Below are positions 1-8,971 of a stretch of 64,000 bases of DNA, in pieces (positions within the stretch are counted from its first letter, which is position 1; each line of letters begins with the position of its first letter). The notes under the pieces are model-generated. The model saw only the letters and a list, made by a program, of their open reading frames with translations, was not told the origin of the DNA and ran no database searches. The stretch comes from Phenylobacterium kunshanense. GTDB lineage: Bacteria > Pseudomonadota > Alphaproteobacteria > Caulobacterales > Caulobacteraceae. The DNA lies in contig NZ_QFYS01000012.1 in assembly GCF_003254525.1 (NCBI RefSeq), forward strand, positions 1-64,000. Direction: 5' to 3'. A program made the translations under genes and the position numbers.

Positions 1-670
<670 letters not shown>

Positions 671-711
671 CAGGGTCCTGCCGGCGTTGCGTGACTAATG
701 GGTCAAGGAGC

Positions 712-785
712 TGGAGCGGGTAGCGGGAATCGAACCCGCATCCTCAGCTTGGAAGGCTGCTGCACTACCATTGTGCTATACCCGC
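712..785 (-). tRNA. tRNA-Gly, anticodon TCC
   Basis: The minus strand folds into a full cloverleaf with a 7-base acceptor stem (GCGGGTA with TACCCGC), T-arm GGTTCGATTCC and an encoded CCA end. The anticodon triplet read on this strand is TCC, so it decodes GGA/GGG glycine codons. It sits 41 bases upstream of the tuf start and 54 bases downstream of tRNA-Tyr, so it is probably cut from a common precursor. Confidence 0.97.
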
Positions 786-839
786 CAACCAGATCGCGGG
801 GCCGCCGCAACTCCTCAGATTCAAGCTCACTCCGGCGCG

Positions 840-926
840 TGGTGGGGGAAGTAGGACTCGAACCTACGAAGCCATTACAGCAGCGGATTTACAGTCCGCC
901 CCCTTTGCCACTCGGGACATTCCCCC
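840..926 (-). tRNA. tRNA-Tyr, anticodon GTA
   Basis: A class II tRNA of 87 bases including the encoded CCA. The acceptor stem is GGGGGAA with TTCCCCC, the anticodon loop is CTGTAAA, and a long variable arm separates anticodon and T arms, as expected for bacterial tRNA-Tyr. It is the first structural RNA of the tRNA-Tyr, tRNA-Gly, tuf unit. Confidence 0.97.
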
Positions 927-1054
927 AGCGCGCTCGGAGCCAGTTCGGGGCCTTTTCGGCAGGCGCTCCGCATCCGGATGCGAGGGGCTTGAAGCGGCCC
1001 GGCTCACGGTCCAAAAGCGGCGGCCTCCCTAGGGGGCCCCAAATTGGAGCGCGT

Positions 1055-1083
1055 CTTATAGTGGCCTCGCATACGGAACGCAA
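1055..1083 (-). promoter_or_regulatory. Candidate sigma-70 promoter of the tRNA-Tyr/tRNA-Gly/tuf unit
   Basis: On the minus strand TTGCGT (1083-1078) is followed after exactly 17 bases by TATAAG (1060-1055), then a GC-rich discriminator. The predicted start of transcription is near 1048, about 120 bases before tRNA-Tyr. The hexamers resemble those seen before tRNA-Thr (13434) and metG (6805). The -35 hexamer lies inside the 5' end of the divergent rlmB reading frame. Confidence 0.5.
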
Positions 1084-1870
1084 CGACGCCCGAAAGGGTC
1101 GGAATTTTCGCTCGAAAGGAAGCCCCCGGGGCCGCCCGGAACGGCGCGTCTCCGCGCCGGTCGACGACTGGATCTGGGGTTGGCATCCCGTGGAGGCGGC
1201 GTTGGCGAATCCCCGGCGGGGCGCCCCTTTGAAGCTGGTGGCCACCCCGGACAAGGCGCGCCAGATCGAGGCGCGATTCGGAAAACTCCCGACGCTCGAG
1301 ATCGCCGACGCGCATCAGATCGGCCTGTCCCTGCCCCAGGGCGCGGTGCACCAGGGCGTCGCCATGCGCCCCGCGCCGCTCGAGGAGGCGGCGGTCACCG
1401 ACTTCGAGCCGAAGCCGGGGGCCGTGGTTCTGATGCTGGATCAGGTGACGGATCCTCAGAACGTCGGCGCGATTCTCCGCTCCGCGGCGGCGTTCGGCGC
1501 GGTGGGCATGGTGCTGCAGGATCGCAACGCCCCGAAACTCACCGGCGCCCTGGCCAAGGCGGCCGCGGGCGCCGTGGAACAGGTGCCGGTCGCGCGCGTG
1601 GTCAACCTCTCGCGCGCGCTGGACGAGCTCACTCGGTCGGGCTGGCGCGCGGTCGGCATGGCCGGCGAGGCCGAGCGCGCGCTTGCAGAGGTCCTGGATG
1701 GCGGCCCGACCGTCATTGTCATGGGTTCGGAGGGCGAAGGCCTGCGGCGTCTGGTGGCCGAGCACTGCGATGAGCTGGCGCGGATTCCGATGCCGGGCGG
1801 CTTCGAGAGCCTGAACGTCTCGGCCGCCGCCGCAGTGGCGCTCTACGAGGCGTCCCGCCGCCGCGCGTGA
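1061..1870 (+). CDS. rlmB: 23S rRNA 2'-O-ribose methyltransferase RlmB-like (SpoU/TrmH family)
   Basis: Predicted SAM-dependent 2'-O-methyltransferase of the trefoil-knot SPOUT class; in characterised RlmB the target is G2251 of 23S rRNA. After an Arg/Lys-rich N-terminus come WGWHPVEAAL (substrate-binding domain start), motif 1 DPQNVGAILRSAAAFGA, motif 2 VIVMGSEGEGLRR and motif 3 IPMPGGFESLNVSAAAAVA. At 269 residues the length fits the family. No ATG exists near the start, so I chose GTG at 1061 with GGAG about 12 bases upstream. The open frame continues upstream through both tRNA genes, which cannot be coding. The start overlaps the divergent tRNA promoter region. Confidence 0.9.
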   Translation: MASHTERNDARKGRNFRSKGSPRGRPERRVSAPVDDWIWGWHPVEAALANPRRGAPLKLVATPDKARQIEARFGKLPTLEIADAHQIGLSLPQGAVHQGVAMRPAPLEEAAVTDFEPKPGAVVLMLDQVTDPQNVGAILRSAAAFGAVGMVLQDRNAPKLTGALAKAAAGAVEQVPVARVVNLSRALDELTRSGWRAVGMAGEAERALAEVLDGGPTVIVMGSEGEGLRRLVAEHCDELARIPMPGGFESLNVSAAAAVALYEASRRRA

Positions 1871-1988
1871 CGGTTGAGCCGGCGTCACATCGATTCCGCC
1901 CCTCGCCTTGTGATTTGTCAAAGCTCCGCCGCTGACAACACCCCCCAAACCTGCGACCAAAGACGCAACTTGGGCGGGGGATCTGCGG

Positions 1989-2873
1989 GTGGGCGAAGGC
2001 GAATTTCCATCGCGGCTGCTTCTCGCGCTGAAAGCCCTGTCGCTGAGCCGAGGGCGCCTCGCGGCCGAACTGGCGGTGGACAAGTCGGTCGTCAGCCGCT
2101 GGTTGAGCGGCCGCCAGGCCCCGTCGGGCGAGAACCTGGCGAACCTGACCAATCTCGTGGCCCAGCGGCGGCCCGGCTTCACCCTGCTCGACTGGGAGGC
2201 TGATCTCGACACCCTGTCGGCAAGGCTCGGCGTGGCGTCCGAGCCCGCGCCCGGCGCCTTCGGTCCCCTCGCCGGCTGGCTGCCCGAGGCGGTGCTGCAG
2301 GAGGCGCAGGCGCTTACCGCCCTGCGAGGCGCGGACTACGAGGGCTTCTGGCGCACCACCCGGCCGGCGATCGGCATGCCCGGACGGTTCATGCACGACC
2401 AGGTGCTGATCCGCCGCGCCGACAACGGCTTCCTCGCCTTCCGACTCCGGGTCGAGGACATGCTGTTCGAGGGCTGGACGTTCCCGACCCAGACCCAGCT
2501 CTTCTCGCTCGCCGCTGACGCCCGGAGCGGCATCTTCATCTTCTCGATCTACAATGCGGTCCTCCGGAACAAGGCGGAGGTGCTGGACGGCATCTCGATG
2601 ACGATCCAGCGGGTGGGCGGCGGCTCACCCGTGGCCGGAGCCAACATCCTGGAACGCACGGGCGACCTGACCGGCGACGCCCAGGCCGACGACGCCAGGT
2701 TCGAGGAACTCGCCTTGGCAAACCCGCTTGCTCCGGAAGATTCGGTGCCGCCGGAGGTGCGCGATCACGTCTTCAGGGACTTCGGCCCGTCGGTTCTGGC
2801 GAGCGGCGGTTCGGCGCTGCTCACAATGCCCTTCGCCGGTTCCTGGTCGCGCGGAAGGCGCTTCGAGCCGTAG
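1989..2873 (+). CDS. Helix-turn-helix protein with uncharacterised C-terminal domain
   Basis: 294 residues from a GTG start. Residues about 10-60 look like a Cro/XRE-type DNA-binding domain: RGRLAAELAVDKSVVSRWLS has the helix, turn and recognition-helix pattern with SVVSRWLSG. The C-terminal 200 residues match no family I can name; they contain beta-rich stretches (FLAFRLRVEDMLFEGWTF, GIFIFSIYNAVL) suggesting a ligand or sensory domain. A role as a one-component regulator is inference. It stands alone between rlmB and the PEP-CTERM gene, with 118 and 136 bases of non-coding DNA on either side. Confidence 0.75.
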   Translation: MGEGEFPSRLLLALKALSLSRGRLAAELAVDKSVVSRWLSGRQAPSGENLANLTNLVAQRRPGFTLLDWEADLDTLSARLGVASEPAPGAFGPLAGWLPEAVLQEAQALTALRGADYEGFWRTTRPAIGMPGRFMHDQVLIRRADNGFLAFRLRVEDMLFEGWTFPTQTQLFSLAADARSGIFIFSIYNAVLRNKAEVLDGISMTIQRVGGGSPVAGANILERTGDLTGDAQADDARFEELALANPLAPEDSVPPEVRDHVFRDFGPSVLASGGSALLTMPFAGSWSRGRRFEP

Positions 2874-3009
2874 GGCCCAAGCAACCGCCATTCAGGACAT
2901 CCTTGCCGGCGCGCGCGCCTCGACTCGCAACAACTCGAATGGCGACGCGCCTACCCGCGCCCTGCCGCGTCTGATTGATCACGCCCCATTCCTGAGTGGG
3001 GGACATCAA

Positions 3010-4017
3010 GTGCTTTCAAGGACTCTGAAGATCGTCGCATCAGCCGCGGCGGCGCTGACCATTGCGGTGACCAGCGCCGAGGCCGGAACCCTCGTCGACG
3101 GCGCGAGCATCTTCAGCATCAACGGCAATGCGCCGACCGTCGGCTTCTTCGCCGGCGACACGCTGACGCCGACATCTGGCTTCGCCGCGGGCTTTCCGAT
3201 CGACGGCATCGCCCACATGGGCGGCCGCATCTTCGCCAGCGGGAGGGTCGACGGCTTTCTGGGCGGCGGCGTGCTCTATGCCTACGACCTCGATGGCAAC
3301 GTCCTGGAGAGCATATACGGCCTCTCCTTCGTCGACTGGGGCGCCCTGGCGGCGGGCAACGGCTCGCTCTTCGCCGGGACCAGGAAGGCCGATCTGGGCG
3401 GTTCCACCTACTGGATCGACACCTATGACGCCGACCTCGCGATCCAGGACGCGTTCGAGGTGCCGGAAGCCGTCACGGGTGTGGCCTTCACGGGCGGCGG
3501 CCTGTTCGTCTCGTACGGCAGCACCCTCGCGCACTACGACCTTTCGGGCGGTCTTATCGACGCCCACGACTATGGGGTCGTGAACATCACCGGCCTCGCC
3601 TATGGCGGCGGCAAGGTGTTCGCGGCCTTCGACTCGGGGAGCCAGCATGGCTGGGCGTCGATCGATCCGCTTCTCTTCAGCTCGGGGGGCGCCACGGTGT
3701 ACACCGACGACGCGGTGACCGGCCTCGCCTACGGCGATGGGGGGCTCTACGTCAGCACCGAGTTCGGGCTCTCGAAGTACGACCCATCGGGCTCGCAGGT
3801 CCTGTCGCTCAACACGGGGCCCGTTATCAGCAATGGCCCCCTGGCCTTCATCCCCACCGCGACGACGCCACGCGATCCCTGCGAGCCGGGCACGCGAATC
3901 TGCGGCCCCGCAGGCGCAGTGCCGGAGCCCTCAGCCTGGGCGTTGATGATCCTGGGCTTCGGCGCCGCAGGCACGATGCTGCGCCAGCGGCGTCGACTGG
4001 TCTCCGCCGCGTCCTGA
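3010..4017 (+). CDS. Secreted beta-propeller-like protein with PEP-CTERM sorting signal
   Basis: 335 residues from a GTG start with a GGGGG ribosome site 8 bases upstream. The N-terminus (RTLKIVASAAAALTIAVTSAEA) is a Sec signal peptide. The body repeats a GLAYGxGxLYVS-type unit at least four times (HMGGRIFASG, GVAFTGGGLFVSYG, GLAYGGGKVFAAF, GLAYGDGGLYVSTE), suggesting a beta-propeller. The C-terminus has PEPSAWALMILGFG, a hydrophobic stretch and the basic RQRRR, i.e. the alphaproteobacterial PEP-CTERM signal that exosortase processes at the cell surface. No exosortase gene is in the window. The ligand is unknown. A strong hairpin follows the stop codon directly. Confidence 0.85.
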   Translation: MLSRTLKIVASAAAALTIAVTSAEAGTLVDGASIFSINGNAPTVGFFAGDTLTPTSGFAAGFPIDGIAHMGGRIFASGRVDGFLGGGVLYAYDLDGNVLESIYGLSFVDWGALAAGNGSLFAGTRKADLGGSTYWIDTYDADLAIQDAFEVPEAVTGVAFTGGGLFVSYGSTLAHYDLSGGLIDAHDYGVVNITGLAYGGGKVFAAFDSGSQHGWASIDPLLFSSGGATVYTDDAVTGLAYGDGGLYVSTEFGLSKYDPSGSQVLSLNTGPVISNGPLAFIPTATTPRDPCEPGTRICGPAGAVPEPSAWALMILGFGAAGTMLRQRRRLVSAAS

Positions 4018-4023
4018 CGCGAC

Positions 4024-4046
4024 GGGGGACCGGAGCTGCGTCCCCC
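4024..4046. terminator. Hairpin directly after the PEP-CTERM gene
   Basis: GGGGGAC and GTCCCCC form a perfect 7-base stem with a 9-base loop beginning 7 bases after the stop codon. There is no T-run, so it is terminator-like but not a classic intrinsic terminator. Confidence 0.4.
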
Positions 4047-4098
4047 ACCAATGACGCCGCTCCGGGGGGCGGTCGGCGAGCAGGGTCGCTGACCGCCT

Positions 4099-4143
4099 GG
4101 GGATCGGCCCGGCTGGACTACCCGGTCGGGCCGGGCCGATCCC
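4099..4143. repeat. Long inverted repeat between the PEP-CTERM gene and terC
   Basis: GGGATCGGCCCGGC and GCCGGGCCGATCCC are perfectly complementary over 14 bases around a 16-base centre. It has no T-run on either side. It lies 57 bases before the TerC-family start and could be a terminator or a structured leader for that gene; which one cannot be told from sequence alone. Confidence 0.5.
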
Positions 4144-4200
4144 GCGGCTGGGCGCTCGTCTCCTGTTGCAGCCGGACGCGGGCTGACGCATTGAGACCGG

Positions 4201-4944
4201 ATGTTCGAAGAGCTGATGTCGCCGGGGGCCCTCTCGGCCCTTCTCCAAGTCCTGATGATCGACCTGGTCCTGGCGGGCGACAACGCCGTCGCCGTGGGCC
4301 TCGCCGCCGGAGGACTGCCGCCCGAACAGCGCCGCAAGGCCATCCTGTGGGGCCTCGGCGCGGCGGTGATCACGCGGATCGGCTTCGCCCTGATCACCAC
4401 CCAGCTGCTCGGCGTGATCGGCCTGCTCTTCGCCGGCGGACTGCTGCTGCTCTGGGTCTGCTGGAAGATGTGGAAGGAGCTGAGGAACCAGGCGCTCGAC
4501 GACGAGTCCGACGCCGAAGCGGTTCTCGACGACGATCCCACGACCGAACCGACGGACCGGCCGGCGAAGTCCTTCAAGGACGCGTTCATCCAGATCCTGA
4601 TCGCCGACGTCTCGATGTCGCTCGACAACGTGCTGGCCGTTGCGGGCGCGGCGCGCGAACACCCGGGCATCCTGGTCTTCGGCCTGCTGCTCTCGATCGC
4701 GCTGATGGGCGTCGCCGCCCACGCCATCGCCCGCCTGCTCCACAAGTACCGCTGGATCGGCTTCATCGGCCTGATCATCGTCCTCTATGTGGCGCTGCAC
4801 ATGATGTGGCAGGGTCACCGGACCATCGCGATCGATCTCAATCAGACGGCGGCTTACAACGCCGCCGTGCCGGACATGATGGACATCACGCCGGAAGAGG
4901 TCGCGACCCACCTCCGCCACAAGAACGGCGGCGGGGGGCACTAA
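4201..4944 (+). CDS. TerC/YjbE-family integral membrane protein
   Basis: 247 residues, nearly all membrane-spanning (about seven helices). Two pseudo-symmetric halves each carry the family's acidic membrane motif: DLVLAGDNAVAVGLA near residues 21-35 and DVSMSLDNVLAVAG near 137-150. A charged loop (DDESDAEAVLDDD) separates them. TerC-family proteins are linked to metal ion handling: tellurite resistance in name, manganese export in characterised members. The Mn role here is inference. The stop codon sits in the loop of a hairpin (4933-4951) and the gene converges on metG with 13 bases between. Confidence 0.88.
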   Translation: MFEELMSPGALSALLQVLMIDLVLAGDNAVAVGLAAGGLPPEQRRKAILWGLGAAVITRIGFALITTQLLGVIGLLFAGGLLLLWVCWKMWKELRNQALDDESDAEAVLDDDPTTEPTDRPAKSFKDAFIQILIADVSMSLDNVLAVAGAAREHPGILVFGLLLSIALMGVAAHAIARLLHKYRWIGFIGLIIVLYVALHMMWQGHRTIAIDLNQTAAYNAAVPDMMDITPEEVATHLRHKNGGGGH

Positions 4945-4951
4945 GCCCCCC
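4933..4951. terminator. Hairpin spanning the terC stop codon, between convergent terC and metG
   Basis: GGGGGGC and GCCCCCC pair perfectly with the 5-base loop ACTAA, which contains the terC stop. It lies between the two convergent stop codons and could serve both directions, but neither side has a T-run. Confidence 0.4.
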
Positions 4952-4957
4952 AGAAGA

Positions 4958-6739
4958 TCAGGCCGCCTCGGGTCCCCCGAAGCGCTCGCGCCATTCGGCG
5001 ACCTGAGCGTCCTCGATCTTGCGGAACAGCACCTCGGGCGCCTGGATCTTCCGACCGGGCTCCAGCGCCGACAGCACGCCCTGCCCGTCCAGCGACGGCC
5101 AGGTGGCCGGGAACGGCTCGCCCAGCGCGGCGGAGATCTTCTCGGCCGCGAACGGGATGAACGGCTCCGAGACCTTGGCGAACAGGGCCGCGAGGTTCAG
5201 GCCGTAGCGCACCGCCACGGCCGCGCGGTCGCGGTCGGTCTTGATCGCGGTCCAGGGCGCCGCCTCGGTCAGGTACTGGTTGCCCAGCACCCACAGTTGC
5301 CGCAGGGCCGTCGCGCTCTTGCGATATTCGCGGTCTTCCATGTGGCCGGTCAGCTCGCGCAACTTGGCGAGCACGTCCGCTTCCAGCTTCTCGTCCAGCG
5401 CGCCGGGCGCGCCGCCCTCAGGAACGACGCCGTCGAACCGGCTCTCGGTGAACTTGCAGATGCGGTTCACGAAATTGCCCAGCACGTCGGCCAGGTCGGC
5501 GTTCACCTGGTCGCGGAACTGCTCCCAGGCGAAGGTGGAGTCCGACGTCTCGGGCGCGTTGGCCATGATCCACCAGCGCCAGTAGTCGGCCGGCAGCAGC
5601 TCGAGGGCGTGGTCCATGAAGACGCCGCGGCCCTGGGAGGTGGAGAACTTGCCGCCGTAGTAGTCCAGCCAGTTGAAGCCCTTTAGCTCGTCCACCAGCT
5701 TCCACGGGGCGGTCTCGCGGGTGTTCACCCCCATCAGGGTGCAGGGGAAGCCCACCGTGTGGAACGGCACGTTGTCCTTGCCCATGAACTGGACGTAGGT
5801 CACGTCGGCCGCCTCGGGCCCCTTCCACCACCGCAGCCACTCCGCGTCAGCGGCCGGCCCCCGGCCCTCCTCCGCAGCGCGCGCGTCGGCCCACTCCCAG
5901 GTGGCGCCGATGTATTCGATGGGGGCGTCGTACCAGACGTAGAAGACCTTGCCGGCCAGCCCCTCGATGTCCGGCAGCTTGCCCTCGGGGTTCGGCCCCC
6001 ATTCGAAGGCGTTCACCGGCACGCCCCATTCGAGATCCCGGGTGATGCCCCGGTCCTGCAGCCCCTCGTCCAGCCACTTCAGCGCGATCGAAGTGACCAG
6101 CAGCGGCCAGGTTCCGCGCTTGCTCTCGATCCAGTCACGGAGCTTGCCGGCGAACAGGCTCTGGCGGAGGAACAGGTGCTTGGACCCGCGGATCTCGATG
6201 TCGGTCGAGCCCGACACCGCGGAGCGCGGATGCAGGAGGTCGGCCGGGTCGAGGACGCGCGTGCAGTTCTCGCACTGGTCGCCGCGCGCCGCCTCGTAGC
6301 CGCAGTGCGGGCAGGTCCCGATCACGTAGCGGTCGGGCAGGAAGCGCTTGTCGGCGTGCGAATAGACCTGCTGGGTGACCCGCTCCTCGATGAAACCAGC
6401 CTCCCAGAGCTGCTGGGCGAAGCGCTGGGTCAGGCGGTGGTTCTGCGGTGAGGACGAGCGGCCGAAGTGGTCCCACGACAGCCCGAATTCGCGGCCCAGC
6501 CGGTGCTGGACGTCATGCGCCTCGGCGCAGAAGGTGGCGGGATCCTGTCCCTTCTCGGCGGCGGCCAGTTCGGTCGGCGTGCCGTGCTCGTCGGTGGCGC
6601 AGATGTAGAGCGTCTCGCGGCCGCGGGCCCGCTGGAAGCGCGCATAGACGTCGGCCGGCAGCATGGACCCGGCCAGCGTCCCCAGATGCTTGATCCCGTT
6701 GATGTACGGCAGGGCCGAGGTGATGAGGATGCGGGACAT
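4958..6739 (-). CDS. metG: Methionyl-tRNA synthetase
   Basis: 593-residue class I synthetase charging tRNA-Met. The N-terminal Rossmann domain opens with [19 protein letters not shown], where the KHLG is the HIGH-box variant. A zinc knuckle [17 protein letters not shown] lies in the connective region. The KMSKS loop reads KFSTSQGRG, a variant lacking the first and last lysine-type pattern of the consensus. The anticodon-binding helical domain follows ([16 protein letters not shown]). The C-terminal tRNA-binding extension of the E. coli enzyme is absent. A plausible promoter is at 6805-6778. It is single-transcribed, convergent with terC and divergent from the lipoprotein gene. Confidence 0.97.
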   Translation of the reverse strand: MSRILITSALPYINGIKHLGTLAGSMLPADVYARFQRARGRETLYICATDEHGTPTELAAAEKGQDPATFCAEAHDVQHRLGREFGLSWDHFGRSSSPQNHRLTQRFAQQLWEAGFIEERVTQQVYSHADKRFLPDRYVIGTCPHCGYEAARGDQCENCTRVLDPADLLHPRSAVSGSTDIEIRGSKHLFLRQSLFAGKLRDWIESKRGTWPLLVTSIALKWLDEGLQDRGITRDLEWGVPVNAFEWGPNPEGKLPDIEGLAGKVFYVWYDAPIEYIGATWEWADARAAEEGRGPAADAEWLRWWKGPEAADVTYVQFMGKDNVPFHTVGFPCTLMGVNTRETAPWKLVDELKGFNWLDYYGGKFSTSQGRGVFMDHALELLPADYWRWWIMANAPETSDSTFAWEQFRDQVNADLADVLGNFVNRICKFTESRFDGVVPEGGAPGALDEKLEADVLAKLRELTGHMEDREYRKSATALRQLWVLGNQYLTEAAPWTAIKTDRDRAAVAVRYGLNLAALFAKVSEPFIPFAAEKISAALGEPFPATWPSLDGQGVLSALEPGRKIQAPEVLFRKIEDAQVAEWRERFGGPEAA

Positions 6740-6777
6740 GGGCCTTCGCGCGGCGTCGTTCAGTTGCGGAACCGGGG

Positions 6778-6805
6778 CTTATAGGCCGCCCGCGTGGTTC
6801 GCCAA
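6778..6805 (-). promoter_or_regulatory. Candidate metG promoter
   Basis: TTGGCG (6805-6800) and TATAAG (6783-6778) on the minus strand are separated by 16 bases. The predicted transcript starts near 6771, about 32 bases before the metG ATG. The same hexamer style occurs before both tRNA units in this window. Confidence 0.5.
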
Positions 6806-6921
6806 AGCCGCCGTTGCAAGATTTGCTCGCCAATCGCGGGTATCCGCGCACACTCAAGCTCGCGGGACCAGGCGGCGGCCCGCGAGTCGCAAACGATAAG
6901 CCGCCGGGATCGGGAGAAGAC

Positions 6922-7380
6922 ATGCGCAAGATGTTGCTTGCGGCGGGCGCTCTCGCCTGCCTTTCGCTTTCCGCCTGCAGTGAGAAGGCCGCCGAGCCGG
7001 CGGCGACCGCCGAGGCGCCGGCGCCCAAGAAGTCGCTGGCGCGGCAGGCGCCGATGTACGCCGGTCAGGAACAGGTCCTGTCCATCCAGTCGGCGAAGGC
7101 GACCGCTGCGGCCGGCGGCGGGCTGGACCTTGAGGCCCAGGCCTCGACCGACGGAGCGGGCTGGACCCAGGTCGGCTTCCTGCCGCGGGTGTATGCCGCC
7201 ACGCCTCCGGACGGCATCTACGAAGTCGACGTGGTCGCCCAGAAGCCGGCGACGCCCGGCGCGGCGGGCCCGACGCCGGTCGAGGTGAAAAGCGCCTGGG
7301 ACCGCTACAAGGACGGCCGCGTGAAGGGCGTGAAGTTCATCTCCAAGACCAACGAAGTCGTCGCCATGGTCGGCGGCTGA
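6922..7380 (+). CDS. Small lipoprotein of unknown function
   Basis: 152 residues. MRKMLLAAGALACLSLSAC is a lipoprotein signal with lipobox LSAC, so the mature protein starts at Cys19 and is anchored to a membrane. An Ala/Pro/Glu-rich linker (PAATAEAPAPKK) follows, then a compact C-terminal domain with no family I recognise (DGIYEVDVVAQKP, AWDRYKDGRVKGVKF). The start is ATG with GGGAGAAG just upstream; an open frame continues 108 bases further up without a good ribosome site. It stands alone, convergent with the DUF486 gene. Confidence 0.82.
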   Translation: MRKMLLAAGALACLSLSACSEKAAEPAATAEAPAPKKSLARQAPMYAGQEQVLSIQSAKATAAAGGGLDLEAQASTDGAGWTQVGFLPRVYAATPPDGIYEVDVVAQKPATPGAAGPTPVEVKSAWDRYKDGRVKGVKFISKTNEVVAMVGG

Positions 7381-7388
7381 CGGAGGCT

Positions 7389-7415
7389 GCCGGGTCGTCC
7401 GCGCGGCGGCCCGGC
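7389..7415. terminator. Weak hairpin between convergent lipoprotein and DUF486 genes
   Basis: GCCGGG and CCCGGC pair over 6 bases with a 15-base GC-rich loop in the 39-base gap between the two stops. It has no T-run. Confidence 0.3.
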
Positions 7416-7419
7416 GCCC

Positions 7420-7779
7420 TCAGATCGGGCTCTTGAACACAAACCAGGCGCCCAGGGCGATGAACGCGAAGCCTACGCCGTGGCTGAGGGTCAGCTTCTC
7501 GCCCAGGTAGGCCACCGAGAAGACCGCGAACACGGCGAGGGTGATGACCTCCTGCATGGTCTTCAGCTCGGCGGGGCTGTAGACCGCCCGCCCGATCCGA
7601 TTGGCGGGCACCGCCAGCCAATACTCGAAGAACGCGATCCCCCAGCTCACCATCACGATGATCCAGAGCGGCCGGTGCTCCACCTTGAGGTGGCCGTACC
7701 ACGCAAAGGTCATGAACACGTTCGACGCCACGAGCATCAGGATCGGGGCGATCGCGGTCCAGGCGGGGGTCATCGGCAT
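7420..7779 (-). CDS. DMT-family small membrane protein (DUF486)
   Basis: 119 residues with four predicted membrane helices (APILMLVASNVFMTFAWYGH, LWIIVMVSWGIAFFEYWLA, EVITLAVFAVFSVAYL, LTLSHGVGFAFIALGAWFVF). The pattern of short DMT-type proteins and the KTMQEVITLAVF segment match the DUF486 family as I know it. No substrate is established for the family. The gene shares a 76-base divergent intergenic region with the polyamine transporter operon, but no functional link is evident. Confidence 0.8.
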   Translation of the reverse strand: MPMTPAWTAIAPILMLVASNVFMTFAWYGHLKVEHRPLWIIVMVSWGIAFFEYWLAVPANRIGRAVYSPAELKTMQEVITLAVFAVFSVAYLGEKLTLSHGVGFAFIALGAWFVFKSPI

Positions 7780-7804
7780 CTTCCGGGCAATTCGGGCTTA
7801 ACGG

Positions 7805-7825
7805 CGCTTCGAAGCGACCTATAAC
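7805..7825 (+). promoter_or_regulatory. Palindrome next to a candidate -10 box upstream of potF
   Basis: CGCTTCGAAGCG is a perfect 12-base palindrome (7805-7816). It is followed by TATAAC (7820-7825), a reasonable -10 hexamer 30 bases before the potF-like start. No convincing -35 hexamer is present. The palindrome would lie where a repressor or activator could control the polyamine operon, or the divergent DUF486 gene. Confidence 0.35.
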
Positions 7826-7855
7826 CTGCGCCGCACAGAATTTGGGGGACGGCGC

Positions 7856-8971
7856 ATGCGTGGATGGATGGCGACCCTGGGCGTGGCGGCGATGCTGGCG
7901 CTGGCCGCCTGCTCACCGAAGGCCGAGGGCGACAAGGCGGCGTCCGGCTCGACTGAACTGCGGATCTACAACTGGTCGGACTACATCGACCCGGAACTGC
8001 TGGCGGAGTTCACGAAAGAGACCGGGATCAAGGTCACCTACGACACCTTCGATTCCAACGAGGTGCTCGAGACCAAGGTGCTGCAGGGCGGCACCGGCTA
8101 CGACATCGTGGCCCCGTCCAACCACAACCTGCCCCGCTACATCGCCGCCGGCGCGATCCAGCCGCTGGCCAAGGACAAGCTGCCCGGCCTCGACAAGCTG
8201 GCCCCCGACCTGATGGCGCACCTGGCGACCTTCGATCCGGGCGGAAAGTACGCCGTGCCCTATATGCAGGGCACCATCGGCATCGGCTACAACGCCGACG
8301 CGGTCGCCAAGCGGCTGCCCGGCGTGAAGGTGGATAGCTGGGCGGTCGTGTTCGACCCGGCCAGCCTCGCCAAGCTCAAGGATTGCGGCGTCTACTTCCT
8401 CGACGCCTCCGAGGACATGTATGCGGTCGCCCTGAACTACCTGGGCAAGGACCCAAACTCGACCAATCCGGCCGACTATGAGGCCGCGACGGCCCTGCTG
8501 CTCAAGGTGCGCCCCTACGTCCGCAAGTTCCACTCGTCCGAATACATCGAGGCCCTGGCCAACGGCGACATCTGCGTCGCCATCGGCTACTCGGGCGACG
8601 TGCTGCAGGCGCGGGACCGGGCCGACGAGGCCAAGAACGGCGTGAAGCTGGCCTACGCCATTCCCAAGGAAGGCAGCCAGGTCTGGTTCGACGTCTTCAG
8701 CATTCCCAAGGACGCGCCGCATGTCGACGCCGCGCACAAGTTCCTGGCCTTCATGCTGCGGCCCGAAGTCATCGCCCGGGCGTCAAACTACACGCAGTAC
8801 GCCAACGCCAACGCCGCGGCCACGCCGCTGGTCGACGAGGCGATCCGGAATGACCCCAATGTCTACCCGACGGCCGAGGTCTCGAAGCGGCTGTTCGTCA
8901 CCACCACCAAGGACCAAGCCCTGCTGCGCGACGTGAACCGCCAGTGGACGCGCGTCCTCACCGGCCGGTGA
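7856..8971 (+). CDS. potF: Polyamine (spermidine/putrescine) ABC transporter substrate-binding lipoprotein
   Basis: 371 residues. The N-terminus MRGWMATLGVAAMLALAACS is a lipoprotein signal with lipobox LAAC. The mature part begins LRIYNWSDYIDPELLAEF, the hallmark of PotD/PotF binding proteins (family 1 solute-binding fold); YDIVAPSNHNLPRYIAAG and YMQGTIGIGYNADAV are further family features. It captures polyamine in the periplasm for the permease encoded by the next three genes. The operon order binding protein, ATPase, permease, permease equals E. coli potFGHI, which favours PotF over PotD. Its end overlaps the ATPase start by 4 bases (GTGA). Precise substrate preference is not determinable here. 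Confidence 0.92.
   Translation: MRGWMATLGVAAMLALAACSPKAEGDKAASGSTELRIYNWSDYIDPELLAEFTKETGIKVTYDTFDSNEVLETKVLQGGTGYDIVAPSNHNLPRYIAAGAIQPLAKDKLPGLDKLAPDLMAHLATFDPGGKYAVPYMQGTIGIGYNADAVAKRLPGVKVDSWAVVFDPASLAKLKDCGVYFLDASEDMYAVALNYLGKDPNSTNPADYEAATALLLKVRPYVRKFHSSEYIEALANGDICVAIGYSGDVLQARDRADEAKNGVKLAYAIPKEGSQVWFDVFSIPKDAPHVDAAHKFLAFMLRPEVIARASNYTQYANANAAATPLVDEAIRNDPNVYPTAEVSKRLFVTTTKDQALLRDVNRQWTRVLTGR

Noticed and set aside
698..1060. N-terminal extension of RlmB from ATG 698
   Set aside because: It would read antisense through two tRNA genes; the GTG at 1061 gives a normal-length enzyme.
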